From Homarus americanus (taxonomy: Eukaryota; Arthropoda; Malacostraca; Decapoda; Nephropidae): a DNA stretch of 64,000 nucleotides. Positions 10,583 through 21,500 of this stretch are shown here, one piece after another. Below the pieces are notes generated by a model that worked only from the letters and a program-made list of their open reading frames with translations, made no database searches and was not told the DNA's origin. The position numbers were made by a program, and so were the translations under genes. Position 1 is the first letter of the stretch, and each line of letters starts with the position of its first letter. Where the stretch lies: the NCBI RefSeq assembly GCF_018991925.1, contig NW_024748870.1, positions 203,007 through 267,006 on the forward strand. The letters are read 5' to 3'.

Positions 10583-11390
10583 CAGTAAAAGTCCAAAAAT
10601 CCGGATGCCAAAAATCCGGACCACCCGAGAATCCGGACTTTTGGAAAACTAATTATTATTATTTTTTTTTAGCGGGCTTTTGTGTGTATGTGCGCATGCG
10701 TGAGCGCCACAGCGACAACAAGCGACCACGTGGTCTCCACTTTAAAACGAGCAATCAAACTGTGACAACATACCGTATATACTCATCTATAAACCCCCCC
10801 TCGTTTATCTGTCGACCCTGATTTTTTGACCAAGAAATCGTTAATTTATGATATTCCTCGTTTATAGTTCGACCCACGTTTTTGAGGGTAAGCGAACAAC
10901 AAAACCTTCAGTAAAAACGCTCTACGTCCTATAAACTGAAACACGAGTGCCGAAGGCAAATTGTTTACCATTTATTATTACAACACTTTACACTGAAACG
11001 CGGGTAGTTTCAACAAAAATATTGTATATTTCCATTCAAGTATTTATTCAAGTCAATTAGGAGGGAATATTATTGTAATACAACAGTTTTTTAACTAAAC
11101 CATTCGAAAAGCGATTACGGTAACATCTTTTGAACGAAAGAAAGCGAAAGTCATTGTTTTCGTCACGATTTTATCCCACTTTCCACTTTAATACGTACGT
11201 AATTTCAGCAAAAATATTACATTTCCGTGAATGTATTATATCAAGCACAGTATGAATAGAATATCATTGTAATATAACAGAATTTTAACCGAAAACTATT
11301 AAAAAAACGAGTAACGTCTCAAGAACATCGGAAGCTTAGGTAAAGTCTTTTGTTTTCGACATGTATTTTATCCTATTTTACATTGAAATA

Positions 11391-13002
11391 CAGTATTACC
11401 CCGCCTAACGCGGTTTCACTTAACGCGTTTTATCATATACGCGGTGCCTCGCCAGAGCTGAACTTTCACTTAATACGGATTTTTTCCACATATACGCGGT
11501 GAGTGTCCGGCTCGAGACGCTATTTTTAGATTTGCCCCACCCGCCACCCTGCCTGACTGCCTGTTTTAGCTCATAAAATTCATACAAATTGCCCGGTCAG
11601 AATATAATTTACATTGCTGGAATTCTTATAATTTGGTGATCATTTTGAATATAAACATCATATATTTTGCATTAGACATACAAATTTTAGATAAAAATTG
11701 TTCTCAGAGTAACTATGTTATCTTTTGTGCAAAATATATGACATTTATATTCAAAATATTCCTGGTCTTACAAGGAATCCAGCAATGTCAATTATATTAT
11801 CCTAACTTTAGTTTGAGGTATTATTTATTACAAAAAAGTTAAGTATTCTGGTTTTCCCACACATCTCCTTGGGACGGTTGGTGGGGGATGGGGGGGAGGG
11901 AGGGACCGACCGACCATCTGTTACTGTGTGAAGAATATTTTTTTTTTTTTTATTAACTGAAGATATTTGTTTTAGCTCATAAAATTCATACAAATTACCC
12001 GGTCTGAATATAATTTACATTGCTGTAATTCTTATAATTTGATGATCATTTTGAATATAAACATCATATATTTTGCATTAGACATACAAATTTTGGATAA
12101 AATTTTTTCTCAGAGTAACTATGTTATCTTTTGTGCAAAATATATGACATTTATATTCAAAATATTCCTGGTCTTACAAGGAATCCAGCAATGTCAATTA
12201 TATTATCCTAACTTTAATCTGAGGTATTATTTAATACTAAATGTTAAAAACTCTTGAAGGGAGGATTGGTGGGGGGTGGGGGGGAGGGTTGGGACTGACC
12301 GCGCGGTTGGAAGAGTGGGGGAAGGCAAGGTGGGGTACTTTGATTGACAGATAGTGTCGTGAAGATTATTTTTTTTTTTATTAACTGAAGATATTTGTTT
12401 TAGCTCATAAAATTCATACAAATTACCCGGTCAGAATATAATTTACATTGCTGGAATTCTTATAATTTGGTGATCATTTTGAATATAAACATCATATATT
12501 TTGCATTAAACATACAAATTTTAGATAAAAATTTTTCTCTAGGTAACTATGTTATCTTTTGTGCAAAATATATGACATTTATATTCAAAATATTCCTGGT
12601 CTTACAAGGAATCCAGCAATGTCAATTGTATTATCCTAACTTTAGTTTGAGGTATTATTTATTAAAATTTAGTGGTTTTCCCCCAAAAATTTCTCAGAGA
12701 GGGAAGAGCCGGCAGTGTAGTGTGAGAGGGGGAGGGAGTTGAGTCCATTATTTGAATGGACATTAACTTGGCGACTGTATTTCTCTATTTCTCTTAAGTA
12801 TTAATTGTGTGCATGTACCATCATAAAATTAAGATGCTATTTTTACTACAACATAGGTATGTGCCTTCAAAAAGTGGAGTTTGGGGGTCGGGCCGGTTTC
12901 TATTGGAATTAATCCCATATGTTCTGTTGTTCACTTAACGCGGATTTCACTTAACACCGGACCCTCTGGGTTCTATTGACCGCGTTAAGTGGGGTACAAC
13001 TG
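11391..13002. mobile_element. Family D Tigger-like element carrying three satellite monomers
   Basis: This 1612-bp element is flanked by TA (11389-11390, 13003-13004). Its termini are CAGTATTACCCCGCCTAACG and the inverse of CAGTTGTACCCCACTTAACG, so the two ends are similar but not identical. Subterminal sequence near 12830-12960 (complement of GACCCCCAAACTCCACTTTT) is shared with family C Tigger elements. The middle consists of about three tandem units of 410-430 bp. No transposase was found. Relatives: 28248-28669, 33649-35272, 49437-50159 and 58550-60164. Confidence 0.85.
11560..12730. repeat. Tandem 410-430 bp satellite monomers inside the family D element
   Basis: Three successive units each contain the pair GAATATAATTTACATTGCTG and, downstream, its approximate inverse around AGCAATGTCAATTATATT. 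Matching positions near 11593, 12000 and 12428 give the period. The first two units have a G-run region between the paired motifs (11878-11905, 12268-12290). Short open frames repeated in the units reflect the repetition, not genes. Confidence 0.85.
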
Positions 13003-13124
13003 TACATCACGTTTCAGCAAAACTACTATTTATTTCCGAGAATATATTCATTCAGGCGCAGTTTAGGTAAAATATACGTGTGATGTAATAGTTTTTTAAC
13101 TGAAAACGATTCGAAAAACACGTA

Positions 13125-13210
13125 CCCTCTAGCCCTGTTCAAGGAGAGGACTGGGAGAAGCTGTTTGGTGCTGCAGACGATGACAAAGAAAATGATTTTG
13201 ATGGATTTTA
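13125..13210 (+). pseudogene. Acidic C-terminal tail of a Tigger-like transposase (remnant)
   Basis: The plus-strand reading gives GEDWEKLFGAADDDKENDFDGF followed by a TAA stop near 13210. Tigger/pogo transposases commonly end in an acidic Asp/Glu/Phe tail, and the intact copy in this window has a comparable DSDSEDDFEGF. Here the tail lies upstream of an N-terminal fragment, so the intervening coding region has been deleted or rearranged. The stretch is short, so the call is tentative. Confidence 0.5.
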
Positions 13211-13518
13211 ATGAAAATATTCAGAAATATGGTATCGTAGTATTTATTCAAGTCAATTAGGATAGAATATTATTGTAATACAGTACAACAGTTTTTTAAC
13301 TAAACCATTCGAAAAGTGATTACGGTAACATCTTTTGAACGAAAGAAAGCGAAAGTCATTGTTTTCGTCACGATTTGATCCCACTTTCCACTGTAATACG
13401 TACGTCATTTTAGCAAAAATATTACATTTCCGTGAATGCATTATATCAAGCACAGTATGAATAGAACAATATTTTGAGTCCTACTCTTTCCATTTACAGA
13501 TTACTGTACAAGCCCATA

Positions 13519-13760
13519 ATAATGGCTCCTAAAGTAGATAAACTTCGTTGTGTGAAGAGAAAGAAGAACACGTTGAAATTGAGTGACAAACTTGAAATAA
13601 TTAAGAAACTAGTACCTGGTGTGAGCAATACTGTTCTAATGGAAAATACAACATTGGAAAGTCTACAATTTATGATATCAAAAAGGCAAAGAATAAAATT
13701 CTAGAATTCACAGCTTTTTCATTAAAACTGCTCGTTTTGATAAATGAAGCATGCTATATT
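13519..13760 (+). pseudogene. Tigger/CENP-B-like transposase N-terminus (HTH) remnant
   Basis: It starts at ATG 13519 with MAPKVDKLRCVKRKKNTLKL, then SDKLEIIKKLVPGVSNTVLM. This fits the psq/CENP-B N-terminal helix-turn-helix pattern of Tigger transposases (basic leader, then LSDKLEIIKKL). About 40 codons in, the frame shifts. The expected second helix region (GKSTIYDIKKAKNKIL) is seen in a neighbouring frame at about 13655-13705. No DDE catalytic domain follows. It belongs to the family G element. Confidence 0.75.
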
Positions 13761-13984
13761 TGCTAATGAATAAACTATCAAAATGTACCTGTTCATCTCT
13801 TCTTTATTCCTCCTTAAATTTTAATTTTAAAAGTACTGCCTGAGAATCCGGAAAATCCGAAAATCCGGACCGACCCAATCCCTAAGCAGTCCGGATTTTT
13901 GGACTTCTACTGTATTATTATTATACAGTATATTTTTATTAAATATTATTAAAAAAAATTTTTAATTTTTATAAATTATCATTT

Positions 13985-14008
13985 ATTTATTATTATTACA
14001 GTAGGCCC

Positions 14009-14060
<52 letters not shown>

Positions 14061-14155
14061 ATTATAATTATTATTATTATTATTATTATTATTATCATCA
14101 TCATTATTATTTTTATTTTTATTATTATTATTTTATTATTATTATAATTATAATA
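13985..14155. repeat. (TTA)n microsatellite
   Basis: Long runs of TTATTA and ATTATT with scattered interruptions lie just outside the right terminus of family G. No other content is seen. Confidence 0.95.
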
Positions 14156-14159
14156 TTTT

Positions 14160-14222
14160 CTCCTCTAGGCCCTGATGTGTGTCATTGACCTATGCTCTGG
14201 TGGGCTAATCCAGAAAAAAAAA
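14160..14222 (+). repeat. LINE-like 3' tail module ending in an A-run
   Basis: The sequence GCTCTGGTGGGCTAATCC followed by a run of A matches the end of the LINE fragment at 25710-25760. It also matches inverted copies inside family E elements (3889-3960, 10217-10290). The A-run at the end suggests a retroposed 3' end. There is no coding sequence with it. Confidence 0.65.
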
Positions 14223-15160
14223 GGTGTTTGGTCTCTGTAGTAGTTGTAGTTGTTCCTTAGAACTGGTTACAAGTGCTACTGACAGAGCCCTTGGAGTAGT
14301 TTCCACTGGATCAGAAATTTCCTTCAAGTAATCTACAAGCTTAGTCCCTAGTTTATATTTCTTCTTTTTGGCTGCCTTGCGTGTAGTTTCGTGTAGCACC
14401 ATGATAAACTGTAGGAACTCAATGATCTTGTTGAAATTTTCCTTACATAGTTAATTTTTCTTAATCTTCAAACCAATCTGAGGATGTCATGCAAGTTTTG
14501 AGATCCATCATAGTGTGTCCGGCTATAGCCTGTGCTTTTTGTCCGTTTTGAGCAAACACACTGGTACTTGTATGCTCTGCCATCTTGAAAATCCAAGTAA
14601 GTGCACCTCCTTTGGTACCTGACCCGAAAAAGGATATGAATTGTTTCCTAAATATTGTATTGTCAACTGTTTCCTCACAAATGGCTGTAACGTAGATCAT
14701 TCTTTGTGCCTTACTACCAGTTTTGGCGTTGCTTCGGACGTAAGAAATATTATTGCCATCATTAGTAACATCATTGTTTCGCATTACGTCTTCGCACTCA
14801 TGCAGAAATGTTAAGGCATTATAATCTGCATCTTCTGCAATATTCTTGTACCTTGATGTTATTTGGAAGTATTTTTACAGTTTGACTGACTGATAAAGTC
14901 TGTGTTAGTTAAAGCACTAGCGTTAGTAACAGGTAAAGGTAATAGGTAAGTGTTACCTGACCAAAGATGTCCACTGTGTAAGTCCTTGAACTGAGAATCT
15001 TTGAAATTTTCACAGCCAGTTAAGGAGTCACTAAGTATTCACTCTATTTGGCTAATTTGTGGTAATTCTTCACTCTCAGTTGCCACTAGCTCCTGTGAGT
15101 CTGTAGATGACTGACCATCTGAGACTGAGTCACTAATTTCCTGTTTGAAACCCAACAATT
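14223..15160 (-). pseudogene. Unrecognised protein remnant on the minus strand
   Basis: A frame around 14461-14784, extending in frame upstream to about 14880, has the stretches FLHECEDVMRNN, AQRMIYVTAICEET and FKMAEHTSTSVFAQNG. After a frameshift near 14460 it continues with LHETTRKAAKKKKYKLGTKL (14205-14402). Upstream (to about 15160) lies a Ser/Glu-rich acidic stretch (DSVSDGQSSTDSQELVATE). The interior looks like genuine degraded coding sequence rather than a chance frame. I do not recognise the family. A gag-like protein of a retroelement is possible because the 3' side abuts a LINE-like tail on the opposite strand. Confidence 0.45.
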
Positions 15161-15507
15161 TTGGAAGGGGGTTCATAAATAGGGATCTTTATCACTTCAC
15201 TTGCAGCATAACACTCACTAAGTTGACCACTCAATGGGTAATGCAAAAGTATTCATAATGTGTTATGGAAATGAAGAGAAAGAGAATTAAAAGTCTTTAT
15301 TCTTTGTGTGAGTCCTCTCTTACTTTATAAATGTGTTTATTTAGTTGCTTTTAGGCCCTTGTGCATATAGTTTATTTAATATTGACTACGTGTGAAGACT
15401 TTTTGAAGTTCACTTGTCTTAGTGTAGTCTGTAAAATAATGATTGTTTGTGATCTACTGGACTGAAGGGTCCAAAGAGTTTCGACGCCAGGTGGTGACGT
15501 CAGAAGT
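15161..15507. other. Intergenic AT-rich sequence, nothing recognised
   Basis: No coding motif, terminal repeat or tandem repeat was found. Confidence 0.5.
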
Positions 15508-15551
15508 CGATGACATCCCACTCCGGGAAGGATGATGGCACACGTTCTGCG

Positions 15552-16155
15552 GCGATCAACCTGGGGCTGACCTTTCTTGTGGCGATCAACCTGGGGCTGA
15601 CCTTTCTTGTGGCGATCAACCTGGGGCTGACCTTTCTTGTGGCGATCAACCTGGGGCTGACCTTTCTTGTGGCGATCAACCTGGGGCTGACCTTTCTTGC
15701 GATACCTTTCTTGATCAACCTGGGGGGGCTGATCAACCTGGGGCTGACCTTTCTTGTTGCATCAACCTGGGGGTGACCTTTCTGTGGCATCAACCTGGGG
15801 CTGACCTTTTCTTGTGGCGATCAACCTGGGGCTGACCTTTTCAACCTTTTGCGATCAACCTGGGGCTGACCTTTCTTGTATGGGGCATCAACCTGGGGCT
15901 GACCTTTCTTGTGGCGATCAACCTGGGGCTGACCTTCTGCGATCAACCTGGGACTGACCTTTTCATCAACCTTTGTGGCGATCAACCTAGGGCTGACCTT
16001 TCTTGTGGCGATCAACCTGGGACTGACCTTTCTTGTGGCGATCAACCTGGGGTTGACCTTTCTTGTGGCGATCAACCTGGGGCTGACCTTTCTTGTGGCG
16101 ATCAACCTGGGGCTGACCTTTCTTGCGGCGATCAACCTGAGGCTGACCTTTTTTG
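15552..16155. repeat. 30-bp GC-rich minisatellite
   Basis: The unit, near GCGATCAACCTGGGGCTGAC plus CTTTCTTGTG, is repeated about 18-20 times. Several units are homogeneous (15552-15700, 15975-16130) and the middle (15700-15970) is degenerate. Because 30 is divisible by three and the unit lacks stops in several frames, long repetitive frames appear on both strands (AINLGLTFLV on plus, ATRKVSPRLI on minus). These are artefacts of the repeat. Confidence 0.9.
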
Positions 16156-16942
16156 CGCACTGGAGAGTCTTGATTGTTTAAGCAAGTGCCTGCTTGCTTG
16201 TCTGGAACCAGGATGATATCCTTCTTAGTACTCATGCATTGTAGTGCTGGCTGCTGGTTGGCTGGCCATTAACTGGCTGGGACACCAAGACAACACTTGG
16301 GTTGGCTCGGTTAATGTGGGCTCCACTCGGGTCACCATGAGCTTTGAGCTTGTGATGGGGGGTTTGACCATAAGTCTTTATATTGCCTTTGTTACCATTG
16401 GATTTCTGTGTACACATTTTGTAAGTGTTTAAAACCACTGTCCACTTGTTTTCCGTGAAAAGCTTTGTTTGATGATGATTCACTTAAGAGTGTCAATTGG
16501 CTCATCAATAATTATTGCCTTTGAGTACTGCACTAGTTTATAGTATTCATCCTGTCGCTGCCACCAAATTTGATAGCTGTTTTGGCATCACACTAATTGC
16601 TTTAATTAAATTCTGGAACTTTTAAGTTTCAGGGCTTGATGTAAACACGTTTTGGCATTTTCTGTCTATTTAGTAGTAGGTATATACACGGATATAGCCT
16701 GAGAGAATAAGTTATGAATTCTCTCTTGGGAAGTGTTTTGAATATCACTTTGAGATAACACTTGAGTGAAATGGAGTGAACTGCCACTCTCAGGGTGTGA
16801 GAGAGCGAGCCGGTTGTTTGCTAAATCAGCTGTCCCTCTCTCGACCATTGAGAGATATGCAAGCCAAGCGATCTAGAGTCATGAATAAAATGGTGAATCA
16901 CCTGGTGAATAACTTGGTGTTATTCATTTGGGTGAATGTTTA
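16156..16942. other. Unassigned sequence
   Basis: No recognisable protein motif or transposon end was found in this stretch. It separates the minisatellite from the family H MITE. Confidence 0.4.
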
Positions 16943-17782
16943 CAGTGACCCCTCTGTTAACGAACTCAATCCGTTCCAGAAGGTCGTTCGTTAACCGAAA
17001 AGTTCTTTGGAAGTTCAATGGGTTTTTGGGTAATTGGTTCCAGCTCACGGAAAATTTCCTAAATTCAACAAAAATGGTAGAAAAGTTCACTTACTTTGAG
17101 GTGTGTATTTAGAAGGCTCCTGGATGATGATGATTGGATTTAGAATGGGGGTGGAGGAGAAGGAAGAAGAGAAGGCATTGGGGTGGAAGAGAAGTCACCC
17201 CATGGTGCCATTTCACCCATAAAATTTTAGCTCTCTTGGTGTAATTCAAGATTATTTTCTTAAAATCAACACTGCACTGCATTATATATTGTCAATATGT
17301 AAAATATATTTCAAAATGACCAATAATTTGCTTGGAAACACAGAAAAAAAGCGTTTAGTTGAAGAGAGTCTCAAGCAAGATGTTACCTCTAGTGAAAACA
17401 GAGAAAGACTAACTTCTGTTTGCTGTGTTAAGAGGCTGGATGCCGCGCATTAAACTAGTCACTTTACCTTCAATTATGTTCAATAATTGTTAAAATGACT
17501 AAAAAAATTGAATATTAAACTTTTAAAATTATTGAATAGTATAAACTTCTTGATATTTACTTAAATAGTAAGGAATTTAAGCCCTAGAACCAATTAATGT
17601 ATTGGCGGACTGATAATAAAGCTGGTTACCCGGTCAGTGCAAGCGAAAACATGTTGAGGTCGGTTCGTAAGAACTCCGTTAACCGAATTTTTTTTCGTTA
17701 ACCGAATTGAAGATCCTTATGGAAGGCAGTTCGTTAATCGAAATTACGTTAACCGAGGTGTTCGTTAAACGAGGGGTCACTG
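16943..17782. mobile_element. Family H TA-flanked MITE
   Basis: This 840-bp element has termini CAGTGACCCCTCTGTTAACG and the inverse (AAACGAGGGGTCACTG), flanked by TA at 16941-16942 and 17783-17784. Several further GTTAACCGAA motifs occur in inverted orientation inside both ends. No coding sequence is seen. A weak relative may be at 51847-51960. Confidence 0.85.
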
Positions 17783-17784
17783 TA

Positions 17785-18270
17785 TATAAAGCAAAGGTGC
17801 TGTTACTTGCTAAGTCAAGTCAGTGACACTTTATAAGTGTGAAAAACTTAAACTCCCTGTCTTGTATAATCCTGAGTCCCCTCCCCTGACACTGACAACT
17901 AAACTCCCTTCCCTGTCTGTGAACACCTGTCCTCCCAACCAGCAGAGGAGGTGAGATGGTGTTGATAAGGATTTTACTGGATGAACTTGGATTAGGCTTA
18001 AAGTTTTTCGCTTATAAAATGTCACAGACTTGACTTAGCAGAATATAACTTACATTACTGGAATCCTTGTAAGACAGCAAAATAAAATTTTTGGTCCTTT
18101 AGCTTAGTACATGGAGTATAAGTTGTACACTAAAGAAGAGTCATATGTTGCTCAAAATTATGGCATTTTCACAGGGAAAATTCTGTACAACTAGCCCCTG
18201 TGGTCAGAATATTATGGCATTGAATGTTACAGAATATTTAAAATAAATTCTTTGTGTAGTTCTGTCCATA
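17785..18270. repeat. Dispersed-satellite fragment, target of the Gypsy insertion
   Basis: Near 18040-18075 it carries the hallmark GAATATAACTTACATTACTG and GGAATCCTTGTAAGACAGC of the dispersed satellite. The complete Gypsy element sits between 18275 and 23164, so sequence on the two sides was originally contiguous. Confidence 0.6.
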
Positions 18271-18275
18271 CAGGG
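18271..18275. other. Target site duplication CAGGG (left)
   Basis: It matches 23164-23168 on the other side of the element. Five base pairs is usual for Ty3/Gypsy integrases. Confidence 0.9.
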
Positions 18276-18417
18276 TGTAAGATTGTACCATCGTACGATA
18301 TGTTTTCCCATGTTGAGATGGGGGCTTGTCTTTGGCAGCGCCCGGTTGCCAGTCACCAGCTGACGCTGTTAGAATAAAGTCTACAAAGAACGTGGTCTAT
18401 GACTCCAACCTCTCACA
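18276..18417 (+). repeat. 5' LTR of the Gypsy element
   Basis: It runs from TGTAAGATTGTACCATCGTA to CTCACA and is short (142 bp). It contains an AATAAA signal near 18372, so the polyadenylation signal lies within the LTR. No TATA box is obvious. Confidence 0.95.
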
Positions 18418-18436
18418 TGGCGCAGTGAGTAGGATA
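18418..18436 (+). other. Primer binding site
   Basis: The sequence directly after the LTR is TGGCGCAGTGAGTAGGAT. It begins with TGG, complementary to the universal CCA end of tRNA, and its placement with no spacer is typical. The exact tRNA was not identified. Confidence 0.75.
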
Positions 18437-18576
18437 TGTCGAGGCCCGACACGCCATTACAGCCCTGACAAGAACGCTGACATGGCCCTACACGTCCACG
18501 ATTCTCGACGCCCTCAAGGGGACGCCAGGGCTTCTCTACACCGGCGGGGAACACCACGCGCGCCCAGCAGCAGGCC

Positions 18577-21500
18577 ATGAGTGCATTGATGGCTCAGATG
18601 GCGTCTCTAGTTGCTGGCGGTGGTCATGCTTCTATGCCGGTCATGAAGCCCTCAGCAGCTGTCGCACCAGAGAAGTGTGAGGCAGAAATGCCAGCAGCTG
18701 CGTTTAGGACATGGAGGCGGTCCATGGAGTCATGGGTGCTGTTGAACGGGTGGTCACAACTGGTGGCCACACTCCACATTCGCCTGAACTGCATCCCTGC
18801 ACTCCAAAGGGTGATTGACTCGAGATACCCCAGCGGTCAGTGGGAGCAGCTCTCGCCCAAAGAAGCCCTGGACACCATCAGTGGAATGGTTCTTCAATCT
18901 TCAAACCAAGCTGTGAAATGGAACGAGTTTTTCAACAGCAAACAAGGTGAAGAGGAGCTCATGAAAAGGTATTTTCAACGATGCTTTGCAGAGGCAGTGG
19001 AGTGTGAATTTAAATGTCCCACCTGTGATAACGACCTCTCTGAGTACATGCTATTACGTAAAGTTATGGTGGGCCTGAGTAACCCAGTGTTGAAAAGGGA
19101 AATTTTCCAGGGGTACTCTAGTTATAATAGTGTTGAAGTGCTTAGAAACAAATGCATGTTATTTGAGGCAGCAGTGAGAGATGCTGGTGTATTGTGTCGT
19201 ACGTCTGGCCAGGCAGTGGTGGGAACAGCCGCGGAGGCAGTGGCGGTTGGTGATGACGTCACTGGTGAGTCCGAGGTAGCTGCTGCCCGACCTGGACACC
19301 CCAATCGCGTGCACTGTGGTAACTGCGGCGTGTCACATGCCTCTGGTAAAAGTAACTGCCCTGCAAGTGGGGCTACATGTCGCAATTGCTGTAAGGTTGG
19401 TCACTTCAAAAGGTGTTGTAGGAGTAAGTCAGCCCAAAGTGCTCCTGTGGATGTGTCAGGCGCTGTTACAGTAGCAACAGCCCAGCTATCCCGCCACCCC
19501 AGGTTACAAGTGTTCGTGTCCCAGGCCGGGGGCAATTCCCCCGCCACCCCTGTGCTGGCTGTAGCTGACACGGGTGCTATGGTGTGTGTGGCAAGCGCAT
19601 TCCTGGTCCGGGACATAGGTTTGTGTCCGGGGCAACTTCGGGCCCGTAATGGCCTAAGGGACGTGGCAAACAAACAGCTCAAGTGTCTGGGGTCCGCCCC
19701 CTGCCGCCTCGGTGTGGACGAGGGGTCCACTGTCCAGGAGGTCTACTTCGTGCAGACAGCCAAGGCCCTCTATCTGTCATTGGAGGCCTGCAAGTGCCTC
19801 AACTTGGTGCCTGTCGACTTCCCGCTCCATAGACGTGCTGTGGCTGCCGTGAGCGATGGAGGGGAGCGGCACACTGCCGACGATCTACCTCCGAACCCTT
19901 TACCTGAGAGCAGCCGTTTCCCGCCGAGGCCAGTTGAGATACCCTTGCCTCCTTTGGAGGAGAATGTGGCCAGGCTGGAGGCATGGCTACTCACGCACTT
20001 TTCGTCTACCGCATTCAACACCAGCAGGTCCCCACTGCCAGTCATGACTGGTCCCCCTCACCGTATCCACCTGACGCCCGGCACGACCCCCTACGCCTGT
20101 CACACACCCGCTCCCGTTCCGAAACACTGGGAAGCGGAGGTGAAGGACCAGTTGGAGGAGGACGTCAGGAGAGGCGTCATCCAGCCAGTGCCTGCTGGTG
20201 AGGCTACGGAGTGGTGCGCCAGGATGGTCGTGGTGGCCAAGAAAAACGGTCAGCCCAGGCGCACTGTGTACTTCCAACGCCTCAATGCAAGCTGTCTGAG
20301 GGAGACGCACCACACACCTGCACCATTCGACATGGTGTCTGGGGTGCCAGTGCACTCGTTCAAAACCGTCGCCGACGCCTTTTGGGGATTTCATCAAGTG
20401 GAGTTGGAGGAGGGGAGTAGACGCCTGACCACATTCATCATGCCGTGGGGCCGTTTTCGATACTGCAGGACGCCCATGGGACATTGCTCAGCGTCAGATG
20501 CTTACACCAAGAGGTTTGACGACGCTATTCAGGATGTGCCCCGCAAGTACAAGTGCGTGGATGACACTCTCCTCTATGACTCCAGTGTGAAGGGGGCGTT
20601 CTGGCACACTTACGATTTTCTGGAGACCTGCGCCCACACAGGTATCACGCTGAAACCAGAAAAGTTCTTGTTCTGCAGGAGAGAAGCCGAGTTTGTGGGT
20701 TTCCTCCTGGGGTGGGACCTCTACCAGCCCACTGCCCAACGTCTGTCAGCCATCAAGGACTTCCCCATGCCGGATCAGCCATCAATCACTGACATCAGGT
20801 CCTGGCATGGCTTGGTTAACCAGTTGGCTCCCTTCCTTGCCACTGCACCTGTGATGGAGCCCTTCCGTGAGCTCCTCAAGAAGCCAGTGGGCAAGCAGGT
20901 GTATTGGGACGACCAGCTGCGGCTCAAGTTTCGCCAGGCCCAGGACACCATCTGTCAGTTGGCCAGAGACGGCTTGGTGTACTACGACAAATCCAGGCCT
21001 ACGGCAGCTGTCACTGATTGGAGCAGGGAGGGCATCGGCTTCGTCGTCCTGCAACAATACTGTGCCTGTGCCTCTCCAGAGACGCCCTTCTGCTGCAGAG
21101 GAGGGTGGCGGTTGGCTCTGTGTGGTAGCCGACATCTGAGCACGGCCGAGGCCGGTTATGCTGCAGTAGAAGGGGAGGCCCTGGCTGTGGTGTGGTGCCT
21201 GCGCAAGGCCAGGCTGTTCCTCCTTGGCTGCCCGAACCTCTTTCTGGTGATGGACCACCGCCCCTTAGTTGGCTTGCTAGGGGACAGAGCCCTCATGGAT
21301 GTGGCGAATCCGCGCCTGTTCAGGCTCAAGGAGAAGACCCTGCAGTACCGATTCACGGTCAAATACTTGCCACGGAAGCGGAACTGTGCAGCTGACGCCC
21401 TATCCCGCTTCCCCTCCCTCAGAGCGGCGCCTGATGCGGAGGACATGGACCAAGAGGAGGACCTGTGCGCTGCAGTGTGTGCAGTCACAATCGCAGCACT

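Larger units (their letters stand above)
10583..13912. mobile_element. Family G Tigger-like element with nested family D element
   Basis: The termini are CAGTAAAAGTCCAAAAATCC at the left and the inverse (ending GGACTTCTACTG) at 13912, with further inverted TCCGGA-rich copies just inside. The right flank is TA. The left flank reads TG, probably a mutated TA. The element contains scattered transposase pieces: an acidic C-terminal tail at 13130-13210 and an N-terminal DNA-binding segment at 13519-13760. A complete family D element (11391-13002) is nested inside. Internal sequence recurs in fragments at 26226-26520 and 50220-50400. Confidence 0.8.

Noticed and set aside
15500..16235. Several long overlapping frames on both strands (repeat-coded proteins)
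   Set aside because: They result from a 30-bp repeat lacking stops. No flanking coding signal exists on either strand.
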